From positions 51,198 through 115,197 of the forward strand of contig JAIXKK010000222.1 in the NCBI GenBank assembly GCA_026954325.1: DNA of 64,000 bases, written 5' to 3'. The notes under the pieces were generated by a model that saw only the letters and a program-made list of their open reading frames with translations, was not told where the DNA came from and did not search any database. Source of the stretch: Bryobacterales bacterium (GTDB lineage Bacteria; Acidobacteriota; Terriglobia; Bryobacterales; Bryobacteraceae). A program made the position numbers and the translations under genes. The stretch's first letter is position 1. Every line of letters begins with the position of its first letter. Positions 36,224 through 44,637 of this stretch are shown here, in pieces.

Positions 36224-38398
36224 TTATGGATTCACCTGCGCGGGAAGGCGGACTATGGTGAGGCCGCGAAGAGTGATGGTTTCGGTAGTGCTGGAAGCCA
36301 TCTGCCCCTTCACCTCGACAATGATGTCACCGGCGGGGGCGCTGGAGTTGCCGGCGCCGGCCAGCAGGGCGAGGGAGGTTCCCCAGTTCTGCCAGTTCCA
36401 ATAGAGCGTGGAAGCACGGTTGACCGCATCGCCGCGGCCGGAAATCATGGTTTCCGAACCCGGCGCGCCGCGGGCGGCGAGGACAACGCCACCCCAGGAA
36501 AGGGCGTAGCTGAAGGAGGTGCTGGTTCCTTCATGGGAGAGTTCGTAGTCGATGCGGAAGCGGTCGGAGGGAAGGACCATGGAAGCAGGGATGCGGCACT
36601 GTCCCAGCGAGGTCATTGTGAGCGAAGAGGCGCCGGTTCCCCCGATGGAGCAGATGACCTGAGGAGACGGATGCTTCTGTCCGGCCTCGAACGATTTGCG
36701 GGACATTTCGGAGGTGTTCAACCATGCGTCGCCCTCCGAGTTCGTGGAGGGATCGGCCGGCAGCCCATTCTGTTGCCAGGGGGCCTGGCCGTTGGAGGCT
36801 CCGGCGCGGACGGAGGCAGCCAGGAGTTTCCCATCGGCTTCAAGGCGCGCGACATCGGCGCCGGCAAGTGATTTCCAGCGTTGAAGGGGCGCTGACGCCT
36901 GCCCTTCCCCGGCCCGGACCTCGAGCGTGGTGGCGCCATCGATGACCGAGGAATCATACACGGTCAGGGTAGAGGTGGGGGAGGCGACGCCGACACCGAG
37001 GCGGCGCAGGACGTTATCCCAAGAGAACCGGCTGCCGTTGTGGGCGAGGCTGCCCGAGCCATCCACGAAAGGCACGGCGCCGGCGGGGAAACCGGTAAAC
37101 AGGCAGGTGTTCCATACGGCATCGGCGCCATTCGAAGTGAGACAGCGGTTAGGGGCTCCCAGGGGAAGCCGGGTCCAGAGCGAGGGAGAAGTTCCCACGC
37201 CGACGATAAGGTCGCCGCGGGAGACGGCGGCGGTGTTGGTGTCGTAGTGGGAAGATCCGAGGAGGGGGTGGCCCGCCGGAGGCCGGGAGTTGGCGAGCCT
37301 GGAATCCTGGTCCGTGACGAAGCGGTTGGTATTGGAGGGATTGCCGGCGGAACCGGAGAGAGCCGCCTTCTGATCCGCGGTGGGGTCATTCGCGTTGGAG
37401 TGAGTGGGGAAGCTCAGAGCCAGCTTGGATTCGGCGATTCCCGCGTTGGGCGAGATGTGCTGATCGGAAATGGCTCCGGCAGCGATGGAGGGGGCCGGGA
37501 AGAAACCGGCGAGCGCGCCTCCGGCTTCCGAGCCTCCAGTCAGGCCGGAAGCGCCCGCGATTCGATAGGAGGCAATCAGCATGTCCCCTGGCTGGGGGAA
37601 GGCGCCGGATAGGAAGGTGATGGTATTGCCCGAGAGATTGAAATCGAGCCCGTACTTCTGGAGCACTCCGTTGCGGAAGAGTTGCAGGCTGCTTCCGGGG
37701 TTGGGCGCATTGGCGAGAGTGTAGACGGCATTGGCGCCGTTGAGGGCGCCGGCCGGGATTTCGCCGTCCGCAAAACCGGGAGAGGAGGAAGCGGAGCAAG
37801 GACCTGTCGAGCCGTTGACGTGAAGACAATCGGTTGGATCCCCGGCGGCGGCGTCGAGATCGCCATTGGAGTTGATGACGGCGGCGCGGGACGGAGAGAA
37901 TCCGAGTCCCTTTTTGGGTCTGGCGGCCAGTTCCTCGGTGAGGCCGGCGACGCCTCCGATCTGGACAGGTCCGGTGTCGGCCGAGGGGGAGTTCACGGCG
38001 GCTCCCGCGATGGGGGGGCCGGCGAGGCGGACATCCTTGAGCTTGAGCGGGGCCGCGCTCGGAGATACGGCCCAGTACTCAGTGAAGAGAATCCGGCCGT
38101 TGTTGCTGTATTTGACGAGGTAGCAGGCGCCGGCGGAGGCGGTTGTGGTGGGCACGAGGCTCACTTTCAAAACGCCGTTGATGATGCGGGAATTCTTGCT
38201 ATAGGCGGCGATGGAGGAATAATCGGAGGCGAGGAAACTGCGCCATTCGATCATCACGACGCCGTCGAACCGCTGTCCGTCGGCGCGGAAGACGGTGTCT
38301 TCGATGGTAGTAAGGCTGGGCTGAGCTCCCAACGGCAGGGAGCACGCCAACCAGGCCAGGGGGAGGACACCCCGGGCCCAACGCGGATTGGAATACAT
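36224..38398 (-). CDS. Large secreted protein with phage tail-fibre-like segments
   Basis: 724 residues from ATG 38398, with GGAGG eight bases upstream. A signal peptide ends near PLGAQ. The N-terminal 130 residues are beta-rich. A segment at about 215-275 (GALNGANAVYTLANAPNPG then LQLFRNGVLQKYG) matches a motif I know from phage tail fibres and receptor-binding proteins. The next part (PAPSIAAGAISDQHI, TDQDSRLANSRPP) and TLTVYDSSVIDGATTLEVR resemble fibre shaft repeats. A beta-sandwich C-terminus follows. No phage genes are adjacent. A surface fibre or adhesin is the best guess; the family is not named with certainty. Confidence 0.7.
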   Translation of the reverse strand: MYSNPRWARGVLPLAWLACSLPLGAQPSLTTIEDTVFRADGQRFDGVVMIEWRSFLASDYSSIAAYSKNSRIINGVLKVSLVPTTTASAGACYLVKYSNNGRILFTEYWAVSPSAAPLKLKDVRLAGPPIAGAAVNSPSADTGPVQIGGVAGLTEELAARPKKGLGFSPSRAAVINSNGDLDAAAGDPTDCLHVNGSTGPCSASSSPGFADGEIPAGALNGANAVYTLANAPNPGSSLQLFRNGVLQKYGLDFNLSGNTITFLSGAFPQPGDMLIASYRIAGASGLTGGSEAGGALAGFFPAPSIAAGAISDQHISPNAGIAESKLALSFPTHSNANDPTADQKAALSGSAGNPSNTNRFVTDQDSRLANSRPPAGHPLLGSSHYDTNTAAVSRGDLIVGVGTSPSLWTRLPLGAPNRCLTSNGADAVWNTCLFTGFPAGAVPFVDGSGSLAHNGSRFSWDNVLRRLGVGVASPTSTLTVYDSSVIDGATTLEVRAGEGQASAPLQRWKSLAGADVARLEADGKLLAASVRAGASNGQAPWQQNGLPADPSTNSEGDAWLNTSEMSRKSFEAGQKHPSPQVICSIGGTGASSLTMTSLGQCRIPASMVLPSDRFRIDYELSHEGTSTSFSYALSWGGVVLAARGAPGSETMISGRGDAVNRASTLYWNWQNWGTSLALLAGAGNSSAPAGDIIVEVKGQMASSTTETITLRGLTIVRLPAQVNP

Positions 38399-38650
38399 TT
38401 GCTAAGCCTCCAGGGAATTGGCCCGGCGCGAAGGCGCTTCCGGGCTAGAGGGGCGGGCGGTAACCCGTTCTGGCTACAGCTTAGCGGGCGAGGATGACGA
38501 AAAAAGCGGGAGAAGCCGTTGTCAACTTCAATATTTATAGACTTATCTAGCGGTTAAAGACGCAAAAAGAAAAACGAATCACTTGTGAACCGTTTAGCCG
38601 GCCAATGTGAAGGCGGTTCCAAGGGATGCGTGAAGGAAAACCCGGACGGT
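38399..38650. other. Gap between Oar-like receptor and tail-fibre-like gene
   Basis: 252 bp. On the minus strand a TTGACA occurs at 38519-38524 upstream of the fibre gene, but there is no matching -10 at 16-18 bp. The stretch near 38525-38580 is AT-rich (AATATTTATAGACTTATC). No hairpin with a U-tract was found behind the receptor gene. Confidence 0.3.
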
Positions 38651-41600
38651 CTACCAGTAAAGCTTACCGCCCAATTGGAGAATTCTGGGGTCGCGCGTGC
38701 TATTGACCAATCCGAAGGTGCTGACGTTGACGGTGGCGATCGGATTGTTGAACTGCGTATGGTTGAAGAGATTGAAGAACTCGGCGCGGATCTGCAGCCG
38801 GGACTGTTCGCCGAGTTTGGGAACGTGGAAGTTCTTGCTGAAGCTGACGTCCCAGTTATTGATACCGAAGCCGGGTTGCGTATTCCGGCCGAGGTTTCCA
38901 AACGTCCCCTTGGAGGGCGTCGAGTAAGCAGCCTTGTCGAGGCCGAGGAGGTTGTTGGAGCGGGGGTCCAACTTCTGGATGGCAGCGCCGGTGGCATTGG
39001 CGCGCTGCTCGCCGGCCAGCACGTTCGCTGGGTCGCCGGCGGCGACGACGGTGTAGCGCATGCCGGAAATGAAGTTGGTGATCCCGGACATCTCCCATCC
39101 GCCGATGAAACCATTGAGCACCGCGTTCCTGATGTCCATGGCTTTACCCTTGCCGACGGGGAGTTGCCATACATAGCCGGCAATGAAGTTGTGCGGGACG
39201 TTATTGGGCGCGGGTTCGCGTTCAGGACGGCGATTGTACATATTCATGCCGGCGCCGCCGCTATCCATGAGCTTCGAGAAGGTATAGGACACCGTGTAGG
39301 AGAGGTCATGCCAGAGGCGCTGCTCGACTTTCAGATAGCCCGCGTTGTAGTTGGTCCACTGGTAGTTTGTGTTCTGGCTGAAGCCGGGCGGCAGATTGGG
39401 ATAGGGCATGCGGGTCTGATAAGGTTCCGGATTGTCCTTGTTCAGCGGCAGGCGAGGCTGGTTCAAGAGCACTGAGCCGTATTGTTTTTGACCGGTATTG
39501 CCCATGTATCCGCTTTCGATGAGCAGGCCCGGGCGAATCTGGTGCTGGATGTTGAGGTTGTAGTTATAGAGGTAGCCGGTGCGCTGCATCAGATCCTGAT
39601 TGCTGCTGACGCCGGTCGTGCTCTTCTCCGGCCCGGGAAACAAGTCGGACATGCGGATTTGTGGGATGGTGGGGCTCGAGACGAGGTTGGCGAAAACGAA
39701 GAACGGGGGCGTGCTCATCATGTTGTTGACGGCGGCGCCCCCTCCGCTGAAGGCGTAGAAAATGCCGAAACCCGCGCGGATGGTGGTATTGGAGCCCAGG
39801 CGGTAAGCAAGGCCGAAGCGTGGCGAATAGTTGTTTTTGTCGGGGGCCGCGGGCGGATTCGGCAGCGCCACGGCGCCGGTATTCTGAAACAGGCCGGCGC
39901 CGGGGATATAGTAATCCGGACGCCCGGCGAGCAATTGCCGCCCGAGGCCGAGGTCGAAATTGGCGAGTCTTCCGCGGTAGGGAGACTGGTATTCGTAGCG
40001 CAGGCCGAGGTTCAAGGTAAGACGGTTGCTAATACGCCAGTCGTCCTGCACGTACCAGAAAATCTGATCGGCGAGGGAATACTTTGCGACACCGCCGTAG
40101 TTACCCAGACTGCCCAGGCCGCCGGTGGCCGAACCGGGGAAGCCGAGCAGGTAATCCCCAAAGGAGTCACCGCTGTAGTTGCCGGTGAAGTTCATGATGC
40201 CGTTCTGGCTGCTGCCCTGGTCATAGCCGACCATAAGGTGGGAGTACTCGATGCCGGCCTTCACGGTATGATCACCGCGGATCCAGGTCACGGATTCTCC
40301 GCCGCGGTAGTAGATGTTGTTCTGGACGATGTGGGTTCCATACCCGACAAATCCGGCGCTGGCTCCGGGGAAGCCCGGCGCGTAGCCGGTGAGGTTCACA
40401 TTCGGGAGGGTATAGTCGCCGGGGCTTGGGGCCAGGTTCTTGAAACCGAGGTCCGCCGCGTAGTTGGTGGAGTAGCGGTCGCCGTCGCTTTGGCGGGCGA
40501 GGTAAGCCTTGAAGAATCCCAGCCGCGTGTCGCTGATGAAGGTGGGAGAAAAGACATGGGTATAGCCGACCGAGAGGTGCTGGGTGCGGTCGGGGCGAAT
40601 GACGCCGAGTCCGATGATATAGGCGACGTTCGTCAGGTCGTCATTGGCGTAGGAGTAGCGCCCGAACAGGCTGCCTTTCGAGGAGACGCGGTGGTCAATG
40701 CGCCCGGTCACCTGATCGCGGCGTTCCCAGTCGCTGGGAGTCACCAGAAAATTGACGCCAGGGCGCCCGGCTGAATTGGCGTGAGGAAAATACTGAAGCA
40801 TTTTTTGGGTCATCGGGTCGAAGCGGTTCCGCGGGATGACCGCGTCCGGGAACGGGGTGTTGTTATTCGACGGATCCTTGATGGTCTTACCGGCGCTGAA
40901 GTTACCGGCCATCATGGCGTCGGTGGGGATGAGACCCTGAAGGATGACTCCCGTCCGGCGCCGGCGCGCTTCGTAATTAACGAAGAAGAACGTCTTGTCC
41001 TTGCGGATTTTGCCGCCGGCGCTGACTCCGGGTTGATTGTAAGTGAATCGAGGGGCCCCGGCGGCCGGACGGAAGAATTGCCCCGCCTGAAAGGCCCGGT
41101 TGCGGACAAAGTCATAGGCAGTGCCGTGAAACGAGTTGCTGCCGCGCTTGGTGACCATGTCAATGAATGCGGCGCCGTGGCCGTAGGAGGCATCCATGAA
41201 GTTGGTGACGACTTTGAACTCCGCGAGAGCGTCCACCGACAAGGCAATGCCGGGGTTGTTCTGATTCACGACGGTGAAGTCGACGCCGTCCAGATTGGCG
41301 CCCGTGGACGTATTGCGGACGCCTCCGATGTCAATGGAGCGGGAATCCATCACGCTGCTGGTTCCCACGGTTCGCAGGGAGCCGGGTGTGAGGGCGGCAA
41401 GGTCGAAGAAGTTGCGGTTATTGAGCGGCAGTTCGAGCATCGTGCGGTTGTCGATAACGGAACCAAGCACCGCGGTGTTGGTCTGCAACTGAGGCGTCGT
41501 TCCTTCCACCTCGACCTTTTCACTCACGTTTCCCACCTGCATGGTGATGTCGGTGCGCACCTGCGTGTTGACGGTGACCACGACGTTCGAAACGGTTGCC

Positions 41601-41875
41601 ATGCGGAAGGAAGGCGCCGTAGCGGTGATGGTGTAAGTCCCGCTCGGAAGCGCGGAGAAGCGATAGTTGCCCTCGGCATCGGTAACAAAGGTTCGCGATT
41701 CATTGGTGGCGAGGTTGCGGGCGGTGATGGTGACCCCCGGGATGACGGCTTGGCTCGAATCGGAGACGGCGCCGAGGATGGTGCCGGCGCCGAATTGAGC
41801 GAGAGAGGCAGTCCCGGAGATGAGGAAGAGGGTGAGCAACAGGGGAGTGCGGCGAAAGAAAGAGGAGGAAGACAT
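38651..41875 (-). CDS. Oar-like TonB-dependent receptor with carboxypeptidase-regulatory domain
   Basis: 1074 residues. A signal peptide ends near GTASLAQ. Residues about 28-110 are a carboxypeptidase-regulatory-like Ig domain (GTILGAVSDSSQAVIPGVTI, YRFSALPSGTYTITATAP). A plug domain with VTVNTQVRTDITMQVGNVSE, NNRNFFDLAALTPG and NTSTGANLDGVDF follows. A large beta barrel then ends in an aromatic residue (GGKLYW), as outer-membrane proteins do. Oar-like receptors are expanded in Solibacter relatives and are thought to import large substrates or act in surface interactions. A strong promoter and a possible operator lie upstream at 41.9-42.0 kb. Confidence 0.92.
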   Translation of the reverse strand: MSSSSFFRRTPLLLTLFLISGTASLAQFGAGTILGAVSDSSQAVIPGVTITARNLATNESRTFVTDAEGNYRFSALPSGTYTITATAPSFRMATVSNVVVTVNTQVRTDITMQVGNVSEKVEVEGTTPQLQTNTAVLGSVIDNRTMLELPLNNRNFFDLAALTPGSLRTVGTSSVMDSRSIDIGGVRNTSTGANLDGVDFTVVNQNNPGIALSVDALAEFKVVTNFMDASYGHGAAFIDMVTKRGSNSFHGTAYDFVRNRAFQAGQFFRPAAGAPRFTYNQPGVSAGGKIRKDKTFFFVNYEARRRRTGVILQGLIPTDAMMAGNFSAGKTIKDPSNNNTPFPDAVIPRNRFDPMTQKMLQYFPHANSAGRPGVNFLVTPSDWERRDQVTGRIDHRVSSKGSLFGRYSYANDDLTNVAYIIGLGVIRPDRTQHLSVGYTHVFSPTFISDTRLGFFKAYLARQSDGDRYSTNYAADLGFKNLAPSPGDYTLPNVNLTGYAPGFPGASAGFVGYGTHIVQNNIYYRGGESVTWIRGDHTVKAGIEYSHLMVGYDQGSSQNGIMNFTGNYSGDSFGDYLLGFPGSATGGLGSLGNYGGVAKYSLADQIFWYVQDDWRISNRLTLNLGLRYEYQSPYRGRLANFDLGLGRQLLAGRPDYYIPGAGLFQNTGAVALPNPPAAPDKNNYSPRFGLAYRLGSNTTIRAGFGIFYAFSGGGAAVNNMMSTPPFFVFANLVSSPTIPQIRMSDLFPGPEKSTTGVSSNQDLMQRTGYLYNYNLNIQHQIRPGLLIESGYMGNTGQKQYGSVLLNQPRLPLNKDNPEPYQTRMPYPNLPPGFSQNTNYQWTNYNAGYLKVEQRLWHDLSYTVSYTFSKLMDSGGAGMNMYNRRPEREPAPNNVPHNFIAGYVWQLPVGKGKAMDIRNAVLNGFIGGWEMSGITNFISGMRYTVVAAGDPANVLAGEQRANATGAAIQKLDPRSNNLLGLDKAAYSTPSKGTFGNLGRNTQPGFGINNWDVSFSKNFHVPKLGEQSRLQIRAEFFNLFNHTQFNNPIATVNVSTFGLVNSTRDPRILQLGGKLYW

Positions 41876-41924
41876 AATGGATCTCGAATCCGCGCGATTG
41901 AGCGCTTGAAGCTCTTAGCGATGA

Positions 41925-41954
41925 ATTCTATGTGGTTCCCGCCGGTGTTGTCAA
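41925..41954 (-). promoter_or_regulatory. Sigma-70-type promoter of the Oar-like receptor
   Basis: On the minus strand a perfect -35 TTGACA (41949-41954) is followed after 18 bp by TAGAAT (41925-41930), five of six matches to the -10 consensus. The predicted start site near 41918 leaves a leader of about 43 bases before ATG 41875. This is the best promoter match in the window. Confidence 0.65.
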
Positions 41955-41955
41955 C

Positions 41956-41993
41956 CATCGATTCACGCCGACTTATATCATCGATTAACGCCG
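41956..41993. promoter_or_regulatory. Direct repeat CATCGATTmACGCCG, possible operator
   Basis: CATCGATTCACGCCG (41956-41970) and CATCGATTAACGCCG (41979-41993) differ at one base and are 23 bp apart start to start, close to two helical turns. They sit just upstream of the receptor -35 box and between the divergent receptor and fucosidase genes. A 6-bp inverted repeat TTCATC-N5-GATGAA follows at 42000-42016. A transcription activator or repressor site is likely; the regulator is unknown. Confidence 0.5.
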
Positions 41994-42054
41994 CGCCGAT
42001 TCATCCTGCCGATGAACCGCCGCCCTGCGATACAGTAGATTGCGAGGTGTTCTT

Positions 42055-43470
42055 ATGCCCGCAATCCGTTACGCTCTACTCGTCCTCCTTATCGCGCAGG
42101 CCGTATTTTCCGAAGGGCCTTATCTTCCCACCACCGAATCACTGCGCGCGCACAAAGCGCCACAGTGGTACGAAGACGCGAAGTTCGGCATCTTCATCCA
42201 CTGGGGTCCCTATGCCGTGCCCGCCTATCACGAGTGGTATGTCGATTTCATCAGTCCGAAGGCGAATTTTGGATTCATGTTCGGCGCGCCGCCCTATACG
42301 GCCACGCGCGGTGAACTGCCGGAAACATTGTTCCTTTCAAAGACGCGCGCCGCGGCGGTTGAGTATCATCGCAAGAACTGGGGCGCGGATTTCCCCTACG
42401 ACAACTTCATCCCGATGTTCCGGGCGGAGAAGTTCGATCCGCGGGCCTGGGCGGGGCTGTTTCGCGAATCCGGCGCGCGCTACGTCGTTCTCACGGCGAA
42501 GCACGGGGACGAGTTCGCGATGTGGCGCAGCAAGGTCACCACGCGGAACACGGTTGACATGGGTCCCAAGCGGGATATCGCCGGGGATCTGGCGGACGCG
42601 GTGCGGGCGGCGGGGATGAAGATGGGTTTTTATCACAACACCACCTACACGTTTTGGGATGCGCGCTATCCGGGGCGTGACTGGGTGGACTACATGAACC
42701 GATCCATCCGCGAACTGATCGATTTGTATCATCCGAGCGTGCTGTGGGGCGATGTGCACGATGGCCCGGTGCGGGACGGGCAAGGCAAGCTGCTTCCGGC
42801 CGATTATTGGGGCGCGAAGCAAGTGCTGGCGTATTTCTACAACCGTTCCGATCCCTCGGGCGGGGTGGCCGCCAATGACCGGTGGGGGCAGGACGTGGAT
42901 GGCAAGTATCTGGGCGATTTCGCGACTCCGGAGCGCACCCGCATGACCCGGATCCGGACCGATAAATGGGAGACGTGCGACTCGCTGGATCCCACTTCCT
43001 GGGGTTACAACCGGAACCTTCCGGAAAGCGACTACATGACGCCCAACCAGGTGGTGGATTACCTGGTGGACGTGGTGAGCAAGAACGGCAATCTGCTGAT
43101 CAACATCGGACCTCGCGCGGACGGAACGATTCCCGAGGTGATGCAATCCTGCCTGCGCGGCGTGGGCGAATGGCTGAAAGTGAACGGAGAGGCCATCTAC
43201 GGCACGCGCTATTGGGACACCTACCGGGATGGAGATGTGCGGTTCACCCGGAAGGGCAACACGCTGTACGCCATCGCTCTCGAGTGGCCCGAAGAGAATC
43301 TCCGCCTGACGTCGCTCGCGGGAAAGCCGGTGGCCAAGGTCGACATGCTCGGTCTCGACGAACCGGTGAAGTGGCGGCAGCAGAACGATGCCCTGATCAT
43401 CGAGCCGCCGGGAAGGCGTCCCTGCAAGTACGCGTACACGTTCTGCATTCAACTGAGGGCGAAGCCGTGA
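42055..43470 (+). CDS. GH29 alpha-L-fucosidase, exported
   Basis: 471 residues from ATG 42055 (AGGTG six bases upstream); the frame extends to a TTG at 42040. A signal peptide ends near AVFSEG. The family core is WYEDAKFGIFIHWGPYAVPA, and the nucleophile is probably Asp233 in LWGDV. GNLLINIGPRADGTIP is typical of GH29. The normally conserved KHHDGF motif reads KHGDEF here (residues 149-154), an unusual change next to the active site. It removes fucose from glycans in the periplasm. The stop overlaps the next start (GTGA). Confidence 0.9.
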   Translation: MPAIRYALLVLLIAQAVFSEGPYLPTTESLRAHKAPQWYEDAKFGIFIHWGPYAVPAYHEWYVDFISPKANFGFMFGAPPYTATRGELPETLFLSKTRAAAVEYHRKNWGADFPYDNFIPMFRAEKFDPRAWAGLFRESGARYVVLTAKHGDEFAMWRSKVTTRNTVDMGPKRDIAGDLADAVRAAGMKMGFYHNTTYTFWDARYPGRDWVDYMNRSIRELIDLYHPSVLWGDVHDGPVRDGQGKLLPADYWGAKQVLAYFYNRSDPSGGVAANDRWGQDVDGKYLGDFATPERTRMTRIRTDKWETCDSLDPTSWGYNRNLPESDYMTPNQVVDYLVDVVSKNGNLLINIGPRADGTIPEVMQSCLRGVGEWLKVNGEAIYGTRYWDTYRDGDVRFTRKGNTLYAIALEWPEENLRLTSLAGKPVAKVDMLGLDEPVKWRQQNDALIIEPPGRRPCKYAYTFCIQLRAKP

Positions 43471-44633
43471 CAGAGCGCGGCGCGAACTGTCTGGCCAAAC
43501 TCGAGCGCATGAACCGCGCCTTGCGCCACCAGGAATCCGATCGTGTTCCGGTGAGCGACTTCTTCTGGAGTTCGTTTCTCGAACGCTGGCGGAGGGAATT
43601 GGGGCTGCCGGCCAGCACGGATATTTACGAGTACTACGATCTGGACTGGCGGCAGGCGACGCCGAACGTCGATCCCCACATCCGGCCGTTCGAAATTCTG
43701 GAGGAGAACGGCGAGGAGGTGATTGTCCGCACGGGGTTCGGCGCGGTTATCCGCAAGCGCTTCGATCAGCCGATGCCGGCTTTCCTGCGGTTTGAAACGG
43801 ACACGATCGACAAGATGCTGGCCTTCCGTTTCGACGACGCCTGGGATGAGCGCCGCTACTTCTCGGCGGGCGATGACCAGATCAACGGGGTGGGCGATGT
43901 CTTTGTCCGCCGCACGGAAGCCTGGCTGGAGCGGGTGAAAGCCGTGCACGGCGAATTTCCGATTTACGGGGGTGTGTGCGAAGGGCATGAGACGCTGTGG
44001 CGCATCATCGGTCCGGAGAATACGTTGATGTGGATCGGCGAATATCCGGACGAGGTGGGGCGGTTCGTGGAGCGGATCAACGCGTTTTCGCTCGAAGTGG
44101 TCAAGGCGCAAATCAAGGCCGCGGGCGGGCGGTTGGATGGGATGGTGATCTGGGGCGACGTGGCCTATCGCAAGGGCTGCCTGTTCTCGCCGGATTATTG
44201 GCGGAAGTATTTCAAACCCGGCGTGAAAGCGCTGGTGGATGAGTGTCACCGGCACGGTCTGCCTGTCATCTACCATGGCTGCGGCAACGTGAACCGGATC
44301 TTCGAGGAGTTCATCGAGGTTGGCATCGACGCCTACAATCCGCTCGAGGCGAAAGCCGGCATGGATGTGATTGACCTCCGCCGGCGGTTCGGCCACCGCA
44401 TTGCGTTCTGCGGGAACATGGATGTGGTCGTGTGGGCCGGCGGGGACCGGGAATTGCTTCGCCGCACCGTGCTTACCAAACTCAACGCAGCCAAAGGCGG
44501 AGGGTACATTTTTCAATCCGACCACTCGGTTCCGGGCAACGTTTCCGCCGCCGGCTATGAATACGTGGTCAACCTGGTGCGCAAGCAGGGGCGGTATCCG
44601 CTCGATCTGGAGGAGTGCGGCGTGGCGTTGTGA
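43467..44633 (+). CDS. Uroporphyrinogen decarboxylase-family (UroD-like) protein
   Basis: 388 residues from GTG 43467, overlapping the fucosidase stop. The fold markers are RMNRALRHQESDRVPV at the N-terminus and FQSDHSVPGNVS near the C-terminus. Such proteins in glycan or aromatic loci are usually corrinoid methyltransferase-like enzymes rather than haem decarboxylases. The arginine pair needed by HemE is not evident, so a haem role is unlikely. PVIYHGCGNVNRIFEEF contains a His-x-Cys pair that could bind zinc, as in methyltransferases. Coupling to a fucosidase suggests the substrate is a methylated or methoxylated sugar or aglycone; this is inference. Confidence 0.82.
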   Translation: MTERGANCLAKLERMNRALRHQESDRVPVSDFFWSSFLERWRRELGLPASTDIYEYYDLDWRQATPNVDPHIRPFEILEENGEEVIVRTGFGAVIRKRFDQPMPAFLRFETDTIDKMLAFRFDDAWDERRYFSAGDDQINGVGDVFVRRTEAWLERVKAVHGEFPIYGGVCEGHETLWRIIGPENTLMWIGEYPDEVGRFVERINAFSLEVVKAQIKAAGGRLDGMVIWGDVAYRKGCLFSPDYWRKYFKPGVKALVDECHRHGLPVIYHGCGNVNRIFEEFIEVGIDAYNPLEAKAGMDVIDLRRRFGHRIAFCGNMDVVVWAGGDRELLRRTVLTKLNAAKGGGYIFQSDHSVPGNVSAAGYEYVVNLVRKQGRYPLDLEECGVAL

Positions 44634-44637
44634 AGCA

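Noticed and set aside
36224..38398. Prophage remnant
   Set aside because: Tail-fibre-like sequence is present, but there are no capsid, terminase, integrase or lysis genes around it.
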